Shown here in pieces: positions 1 to 5,418 of a DNA stretch of 6,729 nucleotides. Below the pieces are notes generated by a model that made no database searches, had not been told where the DNA came from, and worked only from the letters and a program-made list of their open reading frames with translations. Every line of letters starts with the position of its first letter. The first letter of the stretch is position 1. Made by a program: the position numbers and the translations under genes. The DNA comes from Thomasclavelia sp. (GTDB taxonomy: Bacteria; Bacillota_I; Bacilli_A; Erysipelotrichales; Erysipelotrichaceae): assembly GCA_020024765.1 (NCBI GenBank), contig JAHHTG010000064.1, positions 1 through 6,729 on the forward strand, given 5' to 3'.

Positions 1-138
1 TTGGTTATTCGTGGCAATTTAGAAGAAGTTAAAGCGAAACTATTAACTTATAATCCGTTATTCATCGATGTTCTAAACGTCAACTTTGAAGAATTATTCA
101 TTTATGAATTAGAAAATCATGGAGATCTTTATGAATAG
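1..138 (+). CDS. ABC transporter ATP-binding protein, C-terminal end only (5' truncated by window)
   Basis: Frame 1 is open from the first base to the TAG at 136-138 and gives the last 45 residues of a protein that begins outside the window. No Walker A, signature or Walker B motif is present, because those lie upstream. The identification rests on the tail, which contains NPLFIDVLNVNFEELFIYEL. This resembles the end of ATPases of ABC-2 type transporters, where a poorly conserved regulatory tail finishes with a 'V-L-x-L-x-E-E-I-F-I-Y' segment. The second support is context: the stop overlaps by 8 bases the start of a polytopic membrane protein that looks like an ABC permease, the usual translationally coupled ATPase-permease pair. 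The role would be ATP hydrolysis on the cytoplasmic face to drive export; the substrate is unknown. The family is fairly secure, the subfamily is not. Confidence 0.7.
   Translation: MVIRGNLEEVKAKLLTYNPLFIDVLNVNFEELFIYELENHGDLYE
121..124 (+). promoter_or_regulatory. Ribosome binding site that decides the permease start
   Basis: GGAG lies 6 bases before the ATG at 131. The only other upstream in-frame ATG, at 119, overlaps this motif and has no purine-rich site of its own at a normal distance. The site therefore favours starting at 131 rather than 119, which shortens the protein by 4 residues. The site lies inside the end of the upstream ATPase gene, as expected for translational coupling. Confidence 0.65.
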
Positions 139-1696
139 ACAATACTTTAATTATTTGTTCAAATCGCGGAAGAATATTAATATCTTCTTATTGATTGTGA
201 ATATCATCTTTACATCTTTTAATCTCTTCACAAGCAGTCAACGAACTCTTGATAGTTATGCTAGTATTCTCGAATTTAGTTCCATTATTGTGCTTATAGA
301 ATGTTTTGTGATGCCAATCATTATATTCTTTTATCGTTTTTCGAAACGAGCATCTGATACGTTTTTTTCATTGCCTTTAACACGTAAAGAATTATTTACG
401 ACAAGTATCTTCTATATGGCAATGATTATTGTAAGTACGCATCTAATTGCAGCTATTCCAGTTTTTGCAATGATGATTATGGGTGTTGAAAGTTTAATGG
501 TTTTCTTTGTGCCATTTATTCAATATCTTGTTTTCTTAGTCATTGTGGTATTGGCGGTCTTAAACATCACTTCATTGATTATTTTCCAAACTAATACAAC
601 ATTTGATGCGATTGCAATTTTAATGGCTTATATTTTGCTTCCAGTCTTAGGAATTTATGTTATAGATGCCTTTGGCAATGCAACAATTTATGGATATGAC
701 TATAATTGGTTTTTTGATAATCTTCAATACTTCTTTATTCCGATTTTATTTATACATTCATATCCATCAACTTTTATTGAGGCTTTTGCGCAAGAATCCT
801 ATTCGCTTCCGATTAACCATGATTATTTGATTTATGTTGCAATTCTTGCGATTGCAGGAATTATTAGTTATGTACTTGCTAAAAAGAATCATGAAAAACA
901 TCGAGCAGAAGAAGCTGAACAAATCTCTAATCGTTTTTTCGCATATCAATTTGTTATTATCTACATTACAGTAATGTTGGTTGGAGCGGTAATTGTCTCG
1001 AATGTTGATTTAAGAGTTTCACTTTTCTCAAATTTTGGAACAATCTTGATGTTGATTCTTGTGATTTTTATTGCCTACCAAATTATGACTTTTATCTTTA
1101 GACGTAAGATTTTAATCACAAGACAATCGATTATCGTTTTCTTAGTAGCTATTGTGTTTAATTATAGTTTAATCTATGTTTCGTTTAAGACATGTGGTTT
1201 TGGTTTAGCATATAGCTTTGAAAATGAGACGGCACTTGATAATTTTTTCATACGTTTTGAGATTGAAGATCGTGACGAACCAGATGAAGAAGGCTATTAT
1301 GATACTGGGTATTATATAATTATGGCCCAAACATCAGATAATCATATTGATCACGATGCAAAAGAAATTGCTGAATGTACTAAAGCCATTCAAAAATTAT
1401 TAGTAGATAATTATTACACGGAAGAATCTGAAAATGCGATTGCCGAAAACGAATATTATATTTATTTTAATGTGAATATTGATTATAACAATTTTTATTA
1501 TCGTTATTCTTCGAGTATTAATTCAACACAAATTAAATTTGACCGCGAAACTTATATCAAGGTTTGTGAATATGTGAAAAAACTCGGCGAATTCGATGAT
1601 ATCAATTTTGAAATCAGCTATTATAGTTCGGATGATTACGAAACAAAACCAATTACTTTTGAAGAATTTTTAGAGGCGTTTGATAAAGAAATTTAA
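131..1696 (+). CDS. ABC-2 type transporter permease with acidic Tyr-rich C-terminal domain
   Basis: A 521-residue membrane protein, probably the permease partner of the ATPase ending at 138. The start at 131 is chosen for its GGAG site; the in-frame ATG at 119 is the alternative. By eye there are about ten hydrophobic segments, near residues 17-36, 48-68, 90-116, 122-152, 158-180, 197-210, 231-250, 270-290, 302-323 and 332-352. The cytoplasmic-type motif FFSLPLTRKELF (78-89) matches the 'S-L-P-[LI]-[TS]-R-x-x-[IL]' loop common in ABC-2 permeases of Bacillota. A charged loop at 251-268 (KKNHEKHRAEEAEQISNR) splits the membrane part into two halves. Residues 360-521 form a soluble domain rich in Asp, Glu and Tyr, with mixed alpha/beta character. 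The layout recalls Bacillota permeases that carry a C-terminal DUF6449-like domain, but I could not test that. Substrate and direction are unknown; multidrug, bacteriocin or envelope-stress functions are common in the wider group and are only possibilities here. Confidence 0.75.
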   Translation: MNRQYFNYLFKSRKNINIFLLIVNIIFTSFNLFTSSQRTLDSYASILEFSSIIVLIECFVMPIIIFFYRFSKRASDTFFSLPLTRKELFTTSIFYMAMIIVSTHLIAAIPVFAMMIMGVESLMVFFVPFIQYLVFLVIVVLAVLNITSLIIFQTNTTFDAIAILMAYILLPVLGIYVIDAFGNATIYGYDYNWFFDNLQYFFIPILFIHSYPSTFIEAFAQESYSLPINHDYLIYVAILAIAGIISYVLAKKNHEKHRAEEAEQISNRFFAYQFVIIYITVMLVGAVIVSNVDLRVSLFSNFGTILMLILVIFIAYQIMTFIFRRKILITRQSIIVFLVAIVFNYSLIYVSFKTCGFGLAYSFENETALDNFFIRFEIEDRDEPDEEGYYDTGYYIIMAQTSDNHIDHDAKEIAECTKAIQKLLVDNYYTEESENAIAENEYYIYFNVNIDYNNFYYRYSSSINSTQIKFDRETYIKVCEYVKKLGEFDDINFEISYYSSDDYETKPITFEEFLEAFDKEI

Positions 1697-1708
1697 TAGC
1701 AATTGGAG

Positions 1709-1714
1709 TATAAT
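1709..1714 (+). promoter_or_regulatory. Possible -10 element before ligA
   Basis: A perfect TATAAT occurs in the 26-base gap between the permease and ligA. A transcript starting 7 bases after it would begin near 1721, only two bases before the ligA ATG at 1723, giving an almost leaderless message. The best-placed -35 sequence, at 1686-1691 (aagaaa), matches the consensus at only 3 of 6 positions. A better match, TTGATA at 1680-1685, is 23 bases away, which is too far. There is no TGn extension. In DNA this AT-rich a chance hexamer is quite likely, so this is a weak candidate. Confidence 0.2.
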
Positions 1715-1738
1715 ATCTCTATATGAATAAAGAGAGAT
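1715..1738 (+). other. Inverted repeat enclosing the ligA start codon
   Basis: ATCTCT at 1715-1720 is exactly complementary to AGAGAT at 1733-1738, so a 6-bp stem with a 12-base loop could form around the ligA ATG at 1723-1725. The only Shine-Dalgarno-like motif, GGAG at 1705-1708, is 14 bases from the ATG in linear sequence, which is longer than usual. The stem is short and four of its six pairs alternate purine/pyrimidine in simple sequence, so it may be chance. The repeat is seen directly; any effect on translation is inference. Confidence 0.3.
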
Positions 1739-3699
1739 TATTTGAATTACGTGCTTTGTTAAAGCAATACAACTATGAATATCATACTTTAGATAAACCA
1801 ACAATTCCCGATAGTGAATACGATATGCTCTATCGTGAACTTTTGGAGTTAGAAGAAGCATTCCCAGAGGAATATGATCCAGATTCAGTTACTCAACATG
1901 CTGGTTATACAATCTTGAGCGAATTTAAAAAAGTTCAACATCAAAAACCCATGTTGTCACTTGGGAATGTTTTTTCTTATGAAGAACTTAAAGCTTGGGC
2001 AAAGAAAATTGAAGATGTTTACGGTGAGATTGAATATTGTGTTGAATACAAAATTGACGGTTTAGCCATGAATATCATGTATGATGATGGACACTTTGTT
2101 CAAGCAACAACTCGTGGCAATGGTACTGAAGGTGAGGATGTTACGTCAAATGTTAGAACAATTCGTTCAATTCCAATGACAATTCCTTATAAACAACATT
2201 ACGAAATTCGTGGTGAAGTCTATATGCCAAAAACAGCTTTTGAAAAAGCTAATCGTGAAAAGATTGCCAATGGAGAAGAAGAATTCGCCAACCCAAGAAA
2301 TGCTGCAGCTGGCTCTATTCGCCAATTAGATTCACGAATTGCAGCCAAAAGGGGCCTTGATGCTTTTTGGTATTATGTTCCTGATGATATTAATGCATCA
2401 ACACATTATGAATCTTTACAATATGCCCAAAAATTAGGTTTTGTGGTAAATCCAACAACGGCTTTATATCATAATATTGATGAAATCTATCAACATATTT
2501 TAGATACCATTGAAATTCGTCACAGCTTGCCTTATGAAATTGATGGTATGGTTATTAAAGTTAATGATTATAAGATTCAAAAAGAACTTGGTTTTACTTC
2601 TCGTGTTCCTAAGTGGGCTATTGCCTATAAATTTCCACCAGAAGAAGTTAGATCGGTTGTTGAAGATATCTTCATCACTGTTGGTCGTACAGGTAAGTGT
2701 ACCCCAAATGCGAAGTTAACACCTGTTAAACTTCAAGGCTCGACTGTATCTTATGCAACATTACATAATGAAGATATCATCAAGGAAAAAGATATTCGCA
2801 TTGGTGATACGGTTATTGTCCGCAAGGCTGGCGATATTATTCCGGAGGTTTTAAGAAGTGTTAAAGAAAAACGTGATGGTAGTCAAGTTCCATATGTTTT
2901 CCCGGAAGTTTGTCCAGTTTGTGGGTCAAAGATTTATCGTTTAAATGGTGAAGCTGCTCATTACTGTGTCAATAATGACTGTTCAGCCAAAATTGTTGAA
3001 GGCATTACACACTTCGCATCTAGACCTTGTATGAATATTGATGGTCTTGGTGAGAAAAGGGTTGAGCAATTCTTTGAACAAGGGATTCTTAATCACTTTA
3101 CAGATATTTATACATTGCATTCAAAACATGATACAATCCTCGAACTAGAAAAGTTTGGTGAAAAGTCATACCAAAACTTAATTAGCGCAATTGAAAAGAG
3201 CAAAGAAAATTCTCTTGAAAATTTAATCTTTGCATTAGGCATTCGACAAGTTGGCGAAAAGGCTGCAAAAATTCTGGCTAGTCATTTCAAGACCATGGAT
3301 AATCTAATGAATGCCTCACTTGAAGAATTACAAGCGATTCGTGATATCGGGAATATTACCGCTATTTCGATTAAAGAATTCTTTGATGACGAACATAATC
3401 GCAATATGATTGAAATGTTTAAAATGTACGGTTTGAACATGAATTATCTTGGTGCGGAAGTTCAGACATCAATCTTTACAAATAAAATCTGTGTTCTTAC
3501 TGGATCTCTAGAATTTTATACAAGATCCGAAGCAACTAAGGTCTTAGAATCATTAGGTGCTAATGTTACTTCTAGCGTTTCAAAGAAGACAGATTACGTG
3601 ATTTATGGGGCTGAAGCTGGTTCTAAGCTCGAAAAAGCCCAACAATTAGGAATTAAAACCTTAACTGAACAAGAATTCATGAATATTCTTGGCAAATAA
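1723..3699 (+). CDS. ligA: NAD+-dependent DNA ligase LigA
   Basis: A 658-residue cytoplasmic enzyme that seals 3'-OH/5'-phosphate nicks using NAD+, joining Okazaki fragments and finishing repair. All domains are present and the length is normal (family about 650-680). Domain Ia carries the NMN-binding residues Y20, H21, D30, Y33 and D34. The adenylation motif EYKIDG places the AMP-accepting lysine at K110. Further nucleotidyltransferase residues are visible: RGEVYMP (163-169), EIDGMVIK (272-279) and WAIAYKFP (298-305). An OB fold follows, with GRTGKCTP at 321-328. The zinc finger cysteines are C397, C400, C415 and C420. Helix-hairpin-helix repeats span about 434-570, including GLGEKRVEQFF and ALGIRQVGEKAA. 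A BRCT domain closes the protein (about 583-658). The start fits family N-termini ('MN..R..ELR.LL..YNYEY'). It sits 26 bases after the permease and 30 bases before gatC; ligA next to gatCAB is a familiar order in Bacillota. The ribosome binding site is weak or distant. Identification is secure. Confidence 0.98.
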   Translation: MNKERLFELRALLKQYNYEYHTLDKPTIPDSEYDMLYRELLELEEAFPEEYDPDSVTQHAGYTILSEFKKVQHQKPMLSLGNVFSYEELKAWAKKIEDVYGEIEYCVEYKIDGLAMNIMYDDGHFVQATTRGNGTEGEDVTSNVRTIRSIPMTIPYKQHYEIRGEVYMPKTAFEKANREKIANGEEEFANPRNAAAGSIRQLDSRIAAKRGLDAFWYYVPDDINASTHYESLQYAQKLGFVVNPTTALYHNIDEIYQHILDTIEIRHSLPYEIDGMVIKVNDYKIQKELGFTSRVPKWAIAYKFPPEEVRSVVEDIFITVGRTGKCTPNAKLTPVKLQGSTVSYATLHNEDIIKEKDIRIGDTVIVRKAGDIIPEVLRSVKEKRDGSQVPYVFPEVCPVCGSKIYRLNGEAAHYCVNNDCSAKIVEGITHFASRPCMNIDGLGEKRVEQFFEQGILNHFTDIYTLHSKHDTILELEKFGEKSYQNLISAIEKSKENSLENLIFALGIRQVGEKAAKILASHFKTMDNLMNASLEELQAIRDIGNITAISIKEFFDDEHNRNMIEMFKMYGLNMNYLGAEVQTSIFTNKICVLTGSLEFYTRSEATKVLESLGANVTSSVSKKTDYVIYGAEAGSKLEKAQQLGIKTLTEQEFMNILGK

Positions 3700-3701
3700 G
3701 T

Positions 3702-3707
3702 TATAAT
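3702..3707 (+). promoter_or_regulatory. Possible -10 element before gatC
   Basis: A perfect TATAAT lies in the 30-base gap between ligA and gatC. Transcription would start near 3714, giving a leader of about 16 bases that still contains the full gatC ribosome binding site at 3720-3724, so the geometry works. The -35 position at 17-bp spacing (3679-3684, atgaat) matches the consensus at only 3 of 6 bases and lies in the ligA coding end. If real, it would let gatCAB be expressed apart from ligA; it may equally be chance in AT-rich DNA. Confidence 0.25.
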
Positions 3708-3729
3708 ATTTAGTTGGTTAGGAGAAATT

Positions 3730-4014
3730 ATGGAAATTAATGAAATTAAAGATTTAGCTAATCGTTTGATGTTCAGATTAAGTGACGATGAAGCTCAAGA
3801 AATCGTGGAAGATTTCAAAGTTTTTGAAAAACAAATTGCAATTCTTGATAAAATCAACACCGAAGGTGTTGAAGAAATGATCTATCCTTTCGATATTGAA
3901 ACAACTTATCTACGTGCTGATGAAGTCAGTCACGTTGCTGATAAGAAAGCTTTATTAAAGAATGCTGCCAAAGTAAAGGAAGGCCATATTGTAGTGCCTA
4001 AGGTGGTTAAATAA
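3730..4014 (+). CDS. gatC: Asp/Glu-tRNA(Asn/Gln) amidotransferase subunit C
   Basis: A 94-residue protein, the usual GatC length. GatC is the small non-catalytic subunit that wraps around the GatA-GatB interface and stabilises the GatCAB heterotrimer, the cytoplasmic enzyme that amidates mischarged Glu-tRNA(Gln) and often Asp-tRNA(Asn). Family features seen: the N-terminal helical part IKDLANRLMFRLSDDEA (residues 6-22, matching the 'V..LA.L.RL.LS..E' pattern), the central LDKINTEGVEEM (39-50, the 'L..LDT.GVEP' pattern), the LRADEV segment (61-66) and the closing VPKVVK (89-94, the 'VPKVI/VE' pattern). The position usually holding the Pro of 'GVEP' is Glu here. The start is supported by AGGAG at 3720-3724, five bases upstream. 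The stop codon shares its last base with the gatA start (TAATG), so the two are translationally coupled. Confidence 0.95.
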   Translation: MEINEIKDLANRLMFRLSDDEAQEIVEDFKVFEKQIAILDKINTEGVEEMIYPFDIETTYLRADEVSHVADKKALLKNAAKVKEGHIVVPKVVK

Positions 4015-5417
4015 TGACAATTGCAGATTTAAAGAATATAAGTGCACAAGAACGTTGCACTGAAGCATATGAAAAAGTATTGGCTAGCCAAGCTAAACTT
4101 AATGCAACAATTACACCAATTGAACCAAGTGGTGAATATGCAACTGAAGGTTTATTAGCTGGTATTCCAGTTGCGGTTAAAGATAATATGTCGACTGAAG
4201 GAATTCTTACAACAGCCGCTAGTAATATCTTAGATAATTACTATCCAATTTTTGATGCAACAGTTATTAAAAAACTAAAAGCTGCTGGTGCAAAAATTGT
4301 AGCCAAAACAAGCATGGACGAGCTTGCTATGGGTGGTGCAAATTTAACTGCTAACATCGGTCCATGTCATAATCCATATGATTTAGATCGTATTAGTGGT
4401 GGATCAAGTGGTGGTAGTGCTGCTTTAGTTGCTGCCAATGTTGTTCCTGTTGCGCTTGGATCAGATACTGGTGATTCAGTACGTAAACCTGCATCATTTT
4501 GTGGTGTTATTGGTGTTAAACCAACTTATGGACGTATTTCAAGATATGGTGTTATTCCTTACGCTTCAAGTTTAGACCACGTTGGTTATTTCACACAAAG
4601 CGTCGAAGATGCTGCTTTAATGTTAGAAGTATTAGCTGGTCGTGATGACTTAGATATGACTTCTAGCAATGAACCGGTCAAAGAATATTCGAAATTATTA
4701 AATAGCGATTTAAAAGGCAAGAAAGTTCTAGTTCTTAAAAATGTTATTAATAGTATCGCTGATCAAAATATCGTTAAAGCTTTTAACGAGATTGTAGCCA
4801 AGATGGTTGAAAAGGGTGCTGACGTTAAGGAAGTGACTTTAGATCAAGACTTAATGCGCGCTGTATATCCAACATATGCAACAATTGCCAATGCAGAAGC
4901 AACCGCTAATCAAGCTAACTTAGATGGCATTCGTTTTGGACATCGTGAAGACGGCGCTTCAATGGAAGAAATTATGATCAATACACGTACACGTGGTTTT
5001 TCGTCTCATATTAAGAAGAGATTCGTTATTGGATCATATTCATTAAATGAAGAAAACCAAGAACGTATCTTAAAGAAGGCACACCGTGTTCGCCGTTTAA
5101 TTGTTGAAGATTTCTTAAAAGCTTTAAAAGATGCCGATGCCATCATCGCTCCAGCTTCTTCAACTGTGGCTCCGCACATCGACGAAAAAGAAGTCTTTGA
5201 TGGTGAAAGCGATCAATACTTAATCGCCGATAACTTCATGGTTATTGGAAACTTTGGTGGATTCCCATCAATGACAGTACCTATGATGTATGAAAATGGT
5301 TTACCAGTTGGTTTAAATATTACATCAAATTTATTTGATGAAGAAACAATGTTCAATATCGCTACTGGTATTGAAGAAATTACTGGTTTAAAGAATTCTA
5401 TTAAGGAGGATTTCTAG
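4014..5417 (+). CDS. gatA: Asp/Glu-tRNA(Asn/Gln) amidotransferase subunit A (glutaminase)
   Basis: A 467-residue amidase-signature protein. GatA hydrolyses glutamine and passes the ammonia through a channel to GatB. The amidase signature GGSSGGS (129-135) is intact. The Ser-cisSer-Lys triad reads as K56 (GIPVAVKDN), S131 and S155 (GSDTGDS). The spacings K56 to S131 (75) and S131 to S155 (24) equal those of Staphylococcus aureus GatA K79-S154-S178 as I recall them. The KKR segment at 334-336 and D406 are the likely counterparts of the arginine and aspartate that hold the glutamine side chain. Odd points: the nucleophile motif is GDSVRKPA rather than the common GGSIRQPA, and the protein is about 23 residues shorter before the catalytic lysine, with a reduced linker between NATITP and LAGIPVAV. 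I read these as lineage features, not inactivation. AAGGTGG at 4000-4006 is its ribosome binding site; it overlaps gatC by one base. gatB follows one base after its stop. Confidence 0.97.
   Translation: MTIADLKNISAQERCTEAYEKVLASQAKLNATITPIEPSGEYATEGLLAGIPVAVKDNMSTEGILTTAASNILDNYYPIFDATVIKKLKAAGAKIVAKTSMDELAMGGANLTANIGPCHNPYDLDRISGGSSGGSAALVAANVVPVALGSDTGDSVRKPASFCGVIGVKPTYGRISRYGVIPYASSLDHVGYFTQSVEDAALMLEVLAGRDDLDMTSSNEPVKEYSKLLNSDLKGKKVLVLKNVINSIADQNIVKAFNEIVAKMVEKGADVKEVTLDQDLMRAVYPTYATIANAEATANQANLDGIRFGHREDGASMEEIMINTRTRGFSSHIKKRFVIGSYSLNEENQERILKKAHRVRRLIVEDFLKALKDADAIIAPASSTVAPHIDEKEVFDGESDQYLIADNFMVIGNFGGFPSMTVPMMYENGLPVGLNITSNLFDEETMFNIATGIEEITGLKNSIKEDF
5403..5410 (+). promoter_or_regulatory. 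Strong ribosome binding site for gatB
   Basis: AAGGAGGA lies in the last codons of gatA, 8 bases before the gatB ATG at 5419. It is nearly the full anti-Shine-Dalgarno complement and is the strongest such site in the window. It fixes the gatB start and suggests that gatB is translated efficiently from the shared message. Confidence 0.85.
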
Positions 5418-5418
5418 G

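Noticed and set aside
119..130. Longer permease start at 119 (adds MEIF)
   Set aside because: The ATG at 119 overlaps the GGAG motif that serves the ATG at 131 and has no ribosome binding site of its own at normal spacing.
767..1861. Minus-strand open frames at 767-949 and 1670-1861
   Set aside because: They lie opposite the permease and ligA coding sequences, encode low-complexity peptides without recognisable motifs, and are explained by the AT-rich codon use of the real genes.
2510..2719. Plus-strand open frame inside ligA
   Set aside because: It overlaps the strongly conserved ligase core (EIDGMVIK to GRTG) in another frame and shows no family resemblance.
1697..3729. Rho-independent terminators in the two gaps
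   Set aside because: Neither gap holds a GC-rich stem followed by a T run. The one inverted repeat (1715-1738) is AT-rich, encloses a start codon and lacks a T tract.
4473..4481. GatA as an inactive paralogue because of Asp before the catalytic serine
   Set aside because: The Lys-Ser-Ser triad keeps its exact spacing, the gene sits in an intact gatCAB operon, and no frameshift or other lost motif is visible.
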